Assembly: GCA_951802425.1 (NCBI GenBank)
Contig: OX637806.1
Location: forward strand, 1,798,001-1,862,000
Direction: 5' to 3'
DNA: 64,000 nt
From: Clavaria fumosa
Taxonomy: Eukaryota > Basidiomycota > Agaricomycetes > Agaricales > Clavariaceae
Shown here piece by piece: positions 42,071 through 53,329 of this stretch (positions are counted from its first letter, which is position 1; each line of letters opens with the position of its first letter). Below the pieces are notes generated by a model. That model saw nothing but the letters and a program-made list of their open reading frames with translations, made no database searches and had not been told where the DNA came from. The position numbers and the translations under genes were made by a program.

Positions 42071-44500
42071 CTAAGCAGGAGGTGCATAGTGTCTAGCACG
42101 CTTCCTCTCATCAGCGGCAGCAGTGTAGTGTGAGTCTATTTTCCATCGTCTGGTACCTTTCCGGGAAAGCTTCCGTCCGACGACCGCACAGTATGGACCA
42201 AGAAACGCCACGCCATACTCGGTGAGGGTATCCACGTTGTCTCGGATGGCGGCGCGATATCCCAATGTTTCAATCTGGTCCAAACCATCATTCGCGTTCT
42301 TTGAGAGGAGAGAGCGCTGCAAGTCATGGTAGCCTCGGTTCTTGTCTGGGATTCGCTTGAATTCGATAATGACCGCTCGATGGTCGCTGTGCCGCTGTAT
42401 GACAAGATCAAGGCGGCCCATTCCGCCCCAATGCTCTACATCAACCTCCCACTGTGGAACAATATCCACTGCCATAGCAGCTGCAGCAAAGAATGCATAA
42501 AGGAATGCTTGGTAGACCGCCTCTTTGCTACCAAAGATGTTGTGAGGCATCTTCTTGCTCACAAGACTCCGCAGTTTCTTTGAAAATCGGTCCATCTGGC
42601 CATCCAGCATAGCCTGAAACAGTTTAAGGCTTGGACCAAGGGCATGCTCCTCCACGAGGCGTTGGGTAAGGTGATCGCGAAGCCATCCACGATATAGAAG
42701 CTGTAGTTCGTAGTTTGGAATTTTAACCGTGATCCTGTCTTGTTGGTGAACGTAATAACTGTCGTGGTTGCTGCTACTGATGTCACTGCTGTCGGTGTCA
42801 CTGCTGTCGGTGTCACTGCTGTCAGTGTCGCCACTGTCGCCACTATCACCATTGCTGTCACTGTTATCGCCATCTCTGCCATCGTTATCACCATCATCAT
42901 TATCAATGCTGATAGTCAAGTATCCAGCATAGTAGATGAGAGTCCAAAGTTGGTTTTCTGACATGTCCGATACCCTAAGAGCATTCATCAGCGGAGAAAC
43001 AGAGGAAGGACTATACGACTCACAAATTGTAGGACATTTTGTTGTCAAGGTTGATAATCACAGCCTGTGCATTAACGAGTTTGGCCATTTTATCACGAAA
43101 TCCATTGCTTTTCAGGAGCATATGCGCAATCCGTGCCTCAATGACTTCATCATATCCTGGTATGAGCAATGAGCATGGAACGATACGACAAAGCAAATGT
43201 TGCACCAGAGGCTACCCAATAAAGGTCCAGACGGCTTTCCATGAGAGCATTTCCCACCGACCACGGGTTGAAAAGTTGGATACCATCCGTAGTGTGGTAC
43301 CCATTATACCAAGTTTCGAGCTCCTCGAATGTGAAAGGGAGTTTCTTCGAAGCAGACCATGGGTGAGTTTTCTAGAATGTGGGAATCAAAGCTGATGTAC
43401 CTTTTTTTTGGCCTGTTGCTTGTAAAGCTTCTTCGTCTCTTTCTTCGTAAACATACATGCCGTCTTGTACAACGTAGATGATCCAAGGGGAAATACCTAC
43501 AAATACAATGAGCCAGCGCAGACATTCAAAAAAATAGAAATGGCTTGACCCTGAGATTGTTGACTCCCGAGAGCCAGCTGGCTTTTGCAACACGCAAAAT
43601 GCCAACAAGCAACGCCCCTCTAATATGACGATTACCCTGGAGCCTCGATCAGTTCTATGGGTTTTATGAATGTTGTTTTGTTTGAAAGCCGACCTTGAGG
43701 AGACCTGAGAACACTTTTCTAAAAAATTCGTTGGCCTGCAAGGAAATTTAAAATAGCATAGTGCCAAAACTCGGGTCAAACACATACAACCGGAAAGTAT
43801 CCTGCTTGTACAGCTTGCGAGGTAGGGGTGTCGTATTCATCCACCAAAACGATGGGAAGGTTTTTTGGGTTGAGAGTTTGAACCACCTCGGTCAGATTGT
43901 AAAGGGCGTGCGATAGATCCGAATCAGACAGCTCATTACGCATCACTGCATGAAGAAAATCGCGTTGAAGTTTGGTGAGCTCATCGTGAGAACCCTTGAA
44001 TAAACCCATCCGCCCCAAACGTCCAGCGATTCTGCCAATCTGACGCTTAAACTCCCGGCGGAGGTCATCCATTGTCGAACCGCCCACGTTCTTCAAGCTA
44101 TCCGTAAGCGTTGTCTAGATGACAAGGTGCAACTTTGCTCACCGATAGATCCAGATATATGACGGGAAACCTACTAAAGTAGTTATTGAAGTTGCTATGC
44201 TGAGAAATTGCGAGTCCTTTGAACAAATCTCGATGCTCTCTAGAAGTGGCAGGGTCCCTGCGTTCAAAGAACACTCTAAAAATGAGCTTGGTGAAAGGGG
44301 ATTGCCAAAAGTTATCCCAGATCCTACCGAAACATATCTAGCATTGTTGACTTGCCCGATCGCCGCGGTCGAAGGAGGAGATGGATTGGCTGTGAAGAGG
44401 AGTCGAGAAAGTCGCAGATAGAGCCAGTTTTATCCACAAACTGGCCGTTCGCGGCCAGCGTTGCGAAGTCCGAGCACTCGAGACTCAGTAGGCTTGTCAT
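42071..44500 (-). CDS. AAA-ATPase-like protein with C-terminal PD-(D/E)XK nuclease
   Basis: Resembles proteins pairing an AAA-ATPase-like domain (PF09820 type) with a PD-(D/E)XK nuclease domain (PF08011 type), known from bacteria and patchily from fungi and microsporidia. Exon 1 44500-44328 (GQFVDKTGSICDFLDSSSQP, P-loop LLLRPRRSGKSTMLD), exon 2 44275-44143 (HRDLFKGLAISQH, FPVIYLDLS), exon 3 from 44114 (TTLTDSLKNVGGSTMDDL, Walker B LPIVLVDEYDTP). Later exons carry ANEFFRKVFSGLLK, LLVGILRVAKASWLSGVNNL, MFTKKETKKLY, FTFEELETWYNGYHTTDGIQ and FNPWSVGNAL. The last exon has MSENQLWTLIYYAGYLT, an Asp/Ser tract from GTCACTGCTGTC-type repeats, and the nuclease core GRLDLVIQ...AVIIEFKR. P-loop, Walker B and the D...E-x-K residues are all kept. 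Some middle splice sites are inferred. Confidence 0.78.
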
Positions 44501-45537
44501 GGTTGAAGTGAGTGAGTGGCGGGCGGGCGGCGGGCGGGCAGCGGGCGCATCAGCAAAAGTGCCGAGACTAGAACTTGGCAGGTGATCCTGGCAAGTTGGT
44601 AGTCACGTTAATGAAATGTAAAGATGGTGACTTCGAGGCAAGGTCTGGGGAAGTTGGTGCAGCCCTGTGGGCCTGGTCACATCCTTGGATGTTATCAACC
44701 AGAATGCCAGGCATAGGGCAATATCATACCATACTGTGCCCAGTCAGGAAGTCGGTCAGACCAGGTACTCGGTCAATGGCCTTTACATTTGAATACAGAC
44801 CTTTTTGAGTGATTTTAATGGTATATAAGTATCAAGGGTATCTAGGGCTGTGTCCACACCAAATTTCCAGACTTTTGTGCAGGCCAATCATGAACGCCAC
44901 GCCGTTTATGGCTGTATGATGTGAATTCAGGCGGAGTTTGTAGTTGGATGTGAGTGCCCGATCTGGTCGAGGGCCTCGTTCTCGCTGGCATCTTCTCCAA
45001 TGGGCACCAAACTGTGCCGTTGCACCACTGGTAGTGTTAGGTCTTCGTTTCTAGAGCTCCTTCTATTCTACTGCCCCTCATCACACAATATCTGCCATCT
45101 TCTGGACTTGTTACATTCAACGCTTGCACATATCACATGAAATCAACATGCCTCTGCCCGGCAACTGTGCATGAGCTACCCACATTTCTCTTGGTACGTC
45201 AAAAAACCAGTATCACCTCTCGTGTTTTCTGCCTGTTTCAGATTTTTACAGATTTTTTCCATGCAGCACCTCTGTGTTCAATGTTTTATTATGAGTTTAT
45301 GCACTGGACACTTCCTGAATGAAATTTGAAAGAGAGATGTCAGATTCAACAAAATTGGTGGTACAGGTGTGTAATTTACTCTAGTTCTGAGCCTTTGAAT
45401 GCTAATTGAGCTCGTTTTAGTGCTATCTTAGTGCTATGTGATTCTAGGTTGCTCGCCTACCACCGCCGTCTCATTTACATTTACCATGTATTTCCCTTCG
45501 TGTTTTTGGAACCAATAACAACCCTTCATCCATCCCT
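44501..45537. other. No supported gene
   Basis: 44519-44550 is a GGGCGGGC tract just upstream of the nuclease gene. The rest (44580-45530) has no recognised coding or repeat structure by eye. Confidence 0.4.
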
Positions 45538-46049
45538 GTGTCTCGTAAGGCCTTACATGAGGATTTTCTTCAATTGATGCCTTTGCTGCGGGTTGCGCAC
45601 GCTGTGCGCTGTCACCCACTTCCCTCCTTGAAGCGTCCTGTTGAAGCTTCCCTTGGCTCAGCAATGGATGTACATCCCGAGTTAACTTCAAATCTTGCAG
45701 ACCTTGGCCAGGCACAGCGCATGGAGCTGGCAATGGCAGCTCTTGTTGCTTCTGGCATCAAATCGAATGGAAAACCAAATCGCTCAATTCGAAGGACAGC
45801 TATGCAATATGACGTCCCATGAAGCACTCTTACTGATAGGTGGAATGGCACTCCTACTCGCCAGGAGGGCCATGCGCATGAACACCTGCTCACAGCTGCC
45901 CAGGAGGAGGTTCTTGTTGAGTGGATCAAAGTGATGGGCCGCCGAGGAATCCCCATGACCGCCAAAATGATTACTGCCTACATTGCCGAGATTATTGGGC
46001 GTCATGTAGGTGATTCATGGGTCAGATGCTTCAAGGCTCGCCATCCAGA

Positions 46050-48674
46050 CACATGAGGTGAGCAATCTGATGCATTATTTAGGCTAATTACCATTAGTTG
46101 GTTATGCATGAAAGACGGTAAGTTGCTGTGCCACTGCATTGCATCACCCTCGCCTCCCCAGCTCCTGTCGCATTGCATCACCGCCTCCCCAGCTCCTGTC
46201 ACGTTGCATCATCCCTGCCTCCCAGCTGCCGCCTGCCCTGCTGCTGCCACCCGCCACCCGCCGCCTGCCCTTCTGCTGCTACATGCTGCCTGCCCTGCTG
46301 CCGCCACCCGCCGCCTGCCCTGCTGTCGCCACCTGCCTCTGCCCTTCTGCCGCCACCTGCCTCTGCCCTTCTGCTGCCACCTGCTGCCCGCCCTTCTGCG
46401 GCCACCCGCCCCCCGCCCTTCTGCCGCCACCCGCCGCCCGCCCTTCTGCTGCTACGTGCCGCCTGCCCTGCTGCCGCCACCTGCCTCTGCCCTGCTGCCG
46501 CCACCCGCTGCCCGCCCTGCTGCCGCCACCCGCCGCCCACCCTTCTGCTGCTACGTGCCGCCTGCCCTGCTGCTGCCACCTGCCTCTGCCCTGCTGCTGC
46601 CACCTGCCTCTGCCCTGCTGCCGCCACCTGCCTCTGCCCTTCTGCTGCCACCTTCCGCCCGCCCTTCTGCCGCCACCCGCCACCCGCCCTGCTGCCGCCA
46701 CCCGCCTCCCGCTCCCCACCCCGCTGCTCCTTGCTGCCACTCCCTGCCCAGCTGCTACCAATGGCCCCAGCCCCCACATTGGTCTGTGACCACAGTTGAG
46801 GGCTTGGGCCATTGCTACAGGGAGGAGGGCGCACCTGGCAGGCAGCCTATCATGATCGCCGCCCTCGTCACACCCGTCACCCCCATCGCCCCTGTCAGCC
46901 CCGTCGCACCTGTTACCCCTGTCGCCCCCATCACCCCCGTCACCCCCGTCACCCCCGTCACCCCTGTCGCCATCGCCCCTGTCAGCCCTGTCGCCGTTGT
47001 CGTCGTTGTTGCCCCTCCCGCTGCCATCATCGTTGTGCCGGCGCCACTGCTGAAGAGAGGGAGAGAGGGAGGGGAGAAAGAGAGGGGGGAGGGTAAAAGA
47101 AAGAGAAAAAAGAAAGAGGGAGGAACACGCACCAGCGGTTGTTGTCGCCTGGGGGAAGAGCCACCGCTGTTGTTGTCGTCTACTGCTGTCGTGGTCGCCA
47201 TCGCTGTCTGCTGTGGCCATTATTGCCATCATTGTCTGCCACAGGTGTCGTCGATGTTGTTGTCAGCTGCTAAATGGTGGATTAGTGAGGGGAGAAGGGG
47301 GATGGATAATGACACACCGTTGCTGGCACGAGCATGGTGTGGCAGGTCAAGGCAGTCACCTAGTCACACATGTAACTGTAAAGTGAGAAACTGATTCAAT
47401 CATCATCACACTTTTTAGACAGCATTCTACACTGTAAATTTAACATAGGATTGTTGAGCATGTGGACTCAATCCTTCCCAATTATTTTCAGAATTTATTA
47501 TATTCAGACTAAGATGCAGGGACAGTTTTTCTCTCAGTAGGACAGATACTGTGGCTGTGACTTATGGGTCTCAATGAGGTGCAGGTGACGACGGCAATGA
47601 CGACAACTGCTCGTGCATGTTCCTCCTTCTTTCTTTTTTCTCTTTCTTTCACCCTCCCCCCTCTCTCTTTCACCTCCCTCTCTCCCTCTCTTCAGCAGTG
47701 GCCCAACGACAATGGTGGCAGGAGGGGCAACAACGACGACGACAGCAACGGGGGCGACAGGGGCAATGGGTGTGACGTGGCTGACGGGGCAACGGGGGCA
47801 GCCCCAGCCCCAGCCGCAGCGCCACCGCCTGTACGCGAAGCAGCCAGCACGAGCGCCAGACCCACCACATCCCGCATGTCCGTTGGCCTGATCACCCCGT
47901 CGTCCCACAGATGCGCCGTCGAGTAGTACACGGTCGACTGCGCCTCAATCATCTCCTTCAGCGCAGCGTGGTGGCCACGATAGGCTGCCTGCCAGGTGCG
48001 CCCTCCCTCCCTGTAGCAATGGCCCAAGCCCCCAACCGTGGTCACAGACCAATGGTGGGGACTGGGGCCATTGGTAGCAGCCGGGCAGAGGTGGCAGCAA
48101 TGGCAGGGCAGGAGCAGCGGGGTGGGGAGCGGGCGGCGGGTGGCGGGTGGCGGCAGAAGGGCGGGCGGCAGGTGGCAGCAGAAGGGCAGAGGCGGGTGGC
48201 AGCAGCAGGGCGGGCGGCGGGTAGCGGCAGCAGGGCAGGCAGCACGTAGGTGACGTAGCAGCAGAAGGGCGGGCAGCGGGTGGCAGCAGCAGGGCGGGCG
48301 GCGGGCGGCAGGTGGCAGCAGAAGGGCAGAGGCGGGTGGCAGCAGCAGGGCGGGCGGCGGGTAGCGGCAGCAGGGCAGGCGGCACGTAGGTGACGTAGCA
48401 GCAGAAGGGCGGGCGGGTCACCGTGGCGGCAGCAGGGCAGGCGGCACGTAGCAGCAGAAGGGCGGGCGGCGGGTGGCGGCAGCAGGGCGGGCGGCAGGCA
48501 TCAGCGAGTGGGATGCATGACGGCAAGAGTGATGCATGATGTGTGGTGGCATCATGCATCATCTCCCTCTGGGTGATGATGCATCCTCACCATTCGCAAA
48601 CTTACCGTCATCTATGCATCACACACTTACTGTAATTACCATAGATTAATGCATTAATTTACTTGAATCGCCTG
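46050..48674. mobile_element. 2.6-kb foldback/TIR element inserted in the pogo gene
   Basis: Flanked by the 7-bp direct repeat ATCCAGA (46043-46049 and 48675-48681). Removing the insert and one copy restores the transposase frame RHPELKVKW. Its ends are imperfect inverted repeats sharing GATGCATTA, TAATTACC, TATGCAT and GACGGTAAGTT. Inside each end lie long GC-rich inverted arms made of GCCGCCACCCGCC/TGCCCTGCTG minisatellite (about 46230-46740 and 48090-48500). Inverted copies of GGCAGGCAGCCTATC and a purine/pyrimidine tract follow inwards. The centre near 47250-47530 is AT-rich. Long frames in all registers are artefacts of the GC-rich repeats. Confidence 0.8.
47834..47964 (-). pseudogene. 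Captured fragment of a biotin-dependent carboxyltransferase gene
   Basis: Between the repeat arms the minus strand reads [20 protein letters not shown] followed by [20 protein letters not shown] and AASR. This matches the C-terminal part of the beta (carboxyltransferase) subunit of 3-methylcrotonyl-CoA carboxylase-type enzymes, where a YYSTARLWDDG-like motif and a DTR-VLGLAL motif are conserved. It is about 130 bp, without start or stop, and embedded in the mobile element. I interpret it as host gene sequence picked up by the element. Confidence 0.72.
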
Positions 48675-49654
48675 ATCCAGAACTGAAAGTGAAGTGGTCC
48701 TCCACTTTGGAAAAATGCCGTGCAGCATCCTTGAATCCGGCCCTTGTCAACGAGTTCTATGATCTATTGGAGGAGACGATAATGACCTACAACATATGTG
48801 CTGAAAACATCTACAATATGGACGAGAAGGGCATACAACTGGGCATTGGCGAGAGAGTCAAGGCCTTTGTTGATCGTGATCAGAGGGATGTATACTCAGT
48901 CGAAGATGGAAACCGCGAGCTTGTTACTGTTATTGAAACAGTAGCGGGTGATGGGTCAAGCCTCAGGCCATCTGTGATTTATCAGGGAAAGTGTTGAGAC
49001 CTTGAGTGGGGTCGAAATAATCCATGCAATGCAAGGTAAGCTACTCACCATATGGCTTAAACACAGCACCTCTCATCAATGTGGTAGCATATCACACTCT
49101 CCGAAAGGTTGGACAGATCAAGAGCTGGGAGAATTGTGGCTCAAGAAAGATTTTGAGCCGGTTACCGCCACCAGAAACACTCCAGGAGGCTACCGTCTCC
49201 TGATTCTGGATGGCCACAATTCGCACTGCACATACGGGTTCTGTAAATTTGCGGCAGACCACAAAATCCTCGTCATCTGCCTCCCACCTCACACAACGCA
49301 TGCACTTCAGCCTTGCGATGTTGCTTGCTTTGGACCGCTTGCCTCTGCATGGAAATCTGAAGTCAATGCCACATCTGCGAACTATGTAGAAATCACCAAA
49401 CAAAACCTCTTGGTCTTCTATGCAAGGGCTAGGGAGCGGGCATTAAGGGTGGCTACAATATCAGCCTTTGCCAAAATGGGGATTTGGCCATTCAATCGGC
49501 ACATCTTGGATCCAAGCACCTTTGAACCATCAAAAAACACAACAACTGAGCCAGCACAACCATTACCTGCAAAACTTCCAACACTCCTTGTTCTGATTCA
49601 AGTAAACTGTGATCCAAGTCCAGTCACACCCACCGCCAAGCACAATGTCCGCTA

Positions 49655-49905
49655 TCATCAGGAAACATCAAATTTTCTTGATGTTGTCTTGTTTTGTCTT
49701 GACTCTGTCTTGATAGTCTTGACAGAAAAATCAAGTTAGTCAAGACAAATCAAGAAAATGGACCTACTTGATTAAGAACTTTTTGTCTTGATCTGTCTTG
49801 ATTTGAGGATTCAAGACAGTCAAGAAACAAATCAAGACCAATTAAGTGCAATCAAGACATGTAAGAAGGTCCAAATTGTCAAGAAATTTTGAGGTTTCCT
49901 GATGA
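49655..49905. mobile_element. 251-bp MITE with TA target duplication
   Basis: Terminal inverted repeats TCATCAGGAAAC and GTTTCCTGATGA, flanked by TA on each side (49653-49654, 49906-49907). The interior is filled with TCTTGA/TCAAGA words (GTCTTGACT, CAAGACAAATCAAG), so it can fold on itself. TA duplication and size suit a Tc1/mariner/pogo-mobilised MITE. It splits the pogo transposase gene. Confidence 0.82.
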
Positions 49906-50706
49906 TATCATCCCCCTTCCACCAGCGCTACCTCACACAGCAGCTAGAGCAGACCTTTATCATGAAAATAAGATGCTTCGGACCACAATCCATCTTGCCG
50001 AAGTGCAGCTGGAAAAAGATTTTACTCAGATGAAGTTAATGGATGCAGAAAATGGACAATTACGCCAACGTGCTTATGTGAAGGAGAAAAGAAAGACAGA
50101 GAAAAGAGAATTAACCCAAGCCCATGCTCGTCTTATGACAGGTGAAGAGAACCTTGATGCACTTGCAGAGAAGGACTTCAAGAAGCACTGGAGGGAGGTA
50201 ATAAAAGAATTAGCACCAATGCTCAAGCAGATACAGAAGGAGATCAATGACCATTATAAGAACCTTGCACAAGCAGCAAAGGATGCAGAAAAGGCCAAGA
50301 GGGCTAAGGAGAGAGCTGCCAAGAAGGCAGGAGAGGCAGCTGAAAAAGCATGGAAGCAAGCGGTCAGAAGGGAAGCGGCAGCAGCGAAGAAGGCTGCACA
50401 GGGCCGGGGCCGGGGCCAGGGCCGTGGTGGGCAACAGGGACGTGGTGGTGCCAATAGAGGAAGAGGTCAACACAAGGGCCAAGGGAAAAGCACTGAAAAT
50501 GTTGATTCAGACGAAGCAACCGAGGAAAGCTGCCAATCTTCGACTAACGATAGCAGTGGCGAAGATGAGTGCACAGAGTCATCTGATGCAGCTATGAGTG
50601 GAGGCGATGACTCACCAATCAATGGCTATGAAGATGCAATGGTCAATAAACTTCCAGTACCAACTCAAGGTGTCGAGGAGAGGATACGGCGCAGACCACG
50701 TCTGAC

Positions 50707-51045
50707 AGGCGATTCAAGTAAATTAATGCATTAATCTATGGTAATTACAGTAAGTGTGTGATGCATAGATGACGGTAAGTTTGCGAATGGTGAGGATGCA
50801 TCACTCTTGCCGTCATGCATCCCACTCGCTGATGCCTGCCGCCCGCCCTGCTGCCGCCACCCGCCGCCTGCCCTTCTGCTGCTACGTGCCGCCTGCCCTG
50901 CTGCCGCCACGGTGACCTGCCGCCCGCCCTTCTGCTGCTACGTCACCTACGTGCCGCCTGCCCTGCTGCCGCTACCCACCGCCCGCCCTGCTGCTGCCAC
51001 CCACCTCTGCCCTTCTGCTGCCACCTGCCGCCTGCCGCCCACCCT
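50707..51045 (+). mobile_element. One end of a second foldback element
   Basis: Starts with CAGGCGATTCAAGTAAATTA, the inverse of the right end of the 46050-48674 element, and continues through the same GACGGTAAGTTTGCG and GCCGCC/TGCCCTGCTG minisatellite. It stops abruptly at 51045, where repeat D begins. Confidence 0.75.
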
Positions 51046-51490
51046 GCAGAATTGTGTAAAAATGAATATTTTCTGTGTATTTTGCAAATTGACACTGAAC
51101 CAAGGCAGATACACATGTGGGGTGTCCAGATTTGGAATCTCCTGATTTTTGCTGATTTTTTGGTGTATAAAAAATCATACTTTGCAAGCCATGCAAAAAA
51201 TTTCCCACAGTCATAGCAGCTTACCAAAAGTAGCTATGCCTGATTGGTAACCTGTTCCTGAGGGACCAGCCACAGGGCTGCTCAATTTCAAGTTTTTATT
51301 TTTAGCATTCTTTATTTGCCTTTGTTTGTTCAGTCATTCCTATTTGGCAGAAGCATCTGCAATAGGCAGGGGCAGGCATGGGAAAGGACATGTATTGTAA
51401 TGCCTTGCAATATGCTGACAGTCATTCTTGCAATGGCCACCTATTGCAATTACAATAGTTTATTGCAAGGAATCTACATCATTGACTGCA
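51046..51490 (+). repeat. Dispersed repeat D, copy 2 (partial)
   Basis: Matches the reverse of 22511-22880, from GCAGAATTGTGTAAAAATG to TTGCAAGGAATCTACATCA. Confidence 0.82.
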
Positions 51491-52094
51491 ACAACAACAA
51501 CAGCAACAACAACAACAACCTGTTGTACCTGTACTTGAAATTTGGGTAGGAAATGTATTGGAAATTCATTGGAAATTCATCAGAAATTCATCAGAAATTT
51601 ATCAGAATGTCACTGTAACACTGATGGCCCATTCCAATCAGAATCCTATAGGATTCCAATCCATTCCTATCAGACTCTTAGGACTTTGATTCATTCCTAT
51701 AGGATTCCTAGGAGTCCAATCATTCCAATCAGACTCCTATAGGAATAGGTGGGGGAGTGAAAAGTACAGAACCCAAGCCCCGTCTTTGGTTCTGGCAAAA
51801 ACCCTATAAAACACCCCATTCTCTATTCAACCCAACTTCCTCCTTCCCACTTTCACACAAAATGACTGCCTCCTTCTACTTGCACAACACATGCCTCCCA
51901 TAGCTGTGATCCATAGTCCGGCTCATCTCATGAGTCCCACCCTCTGATGATACAATGGTTCCATACAGTGTTATTACTCAATTAAATCTGGAAAAAGGTG
52001 TCTGTGGCCCCATCATATCTTTATTTCAATCCCCCACACCTGCAATGCCTTTTCATTAATTCAATCGCCCACAAGCCAGGCATGTTAAACTGTC
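51491..52094. other. Microsatellite and short-repeat region
   Basis: (AAC)n microsatellite at 51490-51520, then ATTCATCAGAAATT repeats (51560-51605). Words built on ATTCCTATCAGACTCCTATAGG follow to 51745, ending AGGTGGGGGAGTG. Remaining sequence is unassigned. Similar words recur at 52825-53030. Confidence 0.5.
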
Positions 52095-52815
52095 CTCCAA
52101 AAGACACATTCTGAGCTATCTTCCTGAGAACTTGGCCTAACTTCACCAAACTTTGAAGATGTTTTCATGCATACATTGTTAGCTATTAGACAACAGGAAT
52201 ATGTGATTTGACATAAGGGGCTGTCTGGGGAGAGATTTTAAGAACTTTGGGAAAATGGACATGGGGAATCTGTAGTTCTGCACCAAATATTATGGGCTTT
52301 TGCATGGTTGTATTAGATGTCATAAGATGTAGTCTGATGGCTGGAATTTGCAATCTGACAAATGGTCATGCTCCCAGGCCAATAACACCCTAATTCCTAG
52401 TAATGGATTCCAGGGAGGTGGCAGAAATGGTGGGTGTGTTGTTAAACTAATCCACACCCTTCCCATATGTCCACAGGTAGTGTGTGTATCCTCTACTATC
52501 TATTTTAAAGCTAGAGTACTGCAGAATTGTGTAAAAATGAATATTTTCTGTGTATTTTGCAAAAAAACACTGAACCAAGGCAGATACAAATGTGGGGTGT
52601 CCAGATTTGGAATCTCCTGATTTTTGCCGATTTTTTGGTGTATAAAAAATCATATTTTGCAAGCTGTGCAAAAATTTCCCACAGTCATAGCAGCTTACCA
52701 AAAGCAGCTATGCCTGATTGGTAACCTGTTCCTGAGGGACCAGCCACAGGGCTGCTGAATTTCAAGTTTCTATTTTTAGCATTCTTTATTTGCCTTTGTT
52801 TGTCTGAGAAGTTTG
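52095..52815 (+). repeat. Dispersed repeat D, copy 3
   Basis: Near full-length copy of the 22511-23309 repeat in the opposite orientation, from AAAAGACACATTCTGAGC to TTTATTTGCCTTTGTTTG. Confidence 0.82.
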
Positions 52816-53329
52816 GTATTTCAAACAAGTCTGATAGGAATCCTATGAAAGGAAATTCCTAGGAAATTCCAATGGTCTCACTAAATTCCTATCAGAATAA
52901 ACTAGGAAAAAGAACATAGGAATGCTGATTTCATGCCAGTTTGGCTGGGATAATGTTCCTATCAGATTCCTAGGATTCCTATCAATTCCTAGGACTCCTA
53001 TAGGACTCCTATCGGAATAGGTGGGGGAGTGTAAAGACCTCCTGTACTTTTGGGACAGCAGGATAGATCGCAGAATACGGACTGAGGTGGAGTGGGAATG
53101 CTGGTATATATATTCACATCATGATCTAGAATTGCTCCTTACATAGACGAGAAGCAGAATGAATATTCTAGCCAATGTGCCATAGCCAAATATCTGATGA
53201 GTATCTGCTCTCAATATCCCTATTAGATCTCAGATAGTTGTTCTGGAGAATCTGAAAACAGCCTTGGGTACAGCAGGATAGATTGCGGAGTTTGTGTATG
53301 CAGCCCTATACCAACTACAATTGTAAGCC
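52816..53329. other. Short-repeat region before the hAT remnant
   Basis: TCCTATCAGATTCCTAGG-type words to 53030, ending AGGTGGGGGAGTG as at 51740. Two copies of ACAGCAGGATAGAT (53059, 53270) follow. No gene seen. Confidence 0.45.

Larger units (their letters stand above)
45538..50706 (+). pseudogene. pogo-type DDE transposase gene broken by two insertions
   Basis: One transposase can be read in pieces. HTH/CENP-B-like N-terminal part: MELAMAALVASGIKSNGKPN, a TGA at 45820-45822 in place of CGA, STLTDRWNGTPTRQEGHAHE, MTAKMITAYIAEIIG. After the 46050-48674 insertion comes the DDE domain: PELKVKWSSTLEKCRAASLN, ENIYNMDEKGIQLGIGE, RELVTVIETVAGDGSSLRPS, a stop near 48993, then PKGWTDQELGELWLKKDFEP, YRLLILDGHNSHCTYGF and LPPHTTHALQPCDVACFGP, with D, D and D-type residues. 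After the MITE (49655-49905) comes the C-terminal coil (LPPALPHTAARADLYHENKM) with an RGRGQGRGGQQGRG tail ending near 50706. Nonsense codons and frame changes show it is dead. Confidence 0.85.

Noticed and set aside
43372..43785. Separate small gene in the middle of the AAA-ATPase-like gene
   Set aside because: Its frame is an intron/exon mixture; the other frame gives LLVGILRVAKASWLSG and FTKKETKKL, which belong to the nuclease gene.
46108..48562. Several long frames (up to 428 codons) rich in Pro/Ala/Cys or Gly/Arg/Gln on both strands
   Set aside because: They come from GCCGCCACC/TGCCCTGCTG minisatellite, which is open in most registers. Only the short MCC-beta-like stretch shows protein homology.
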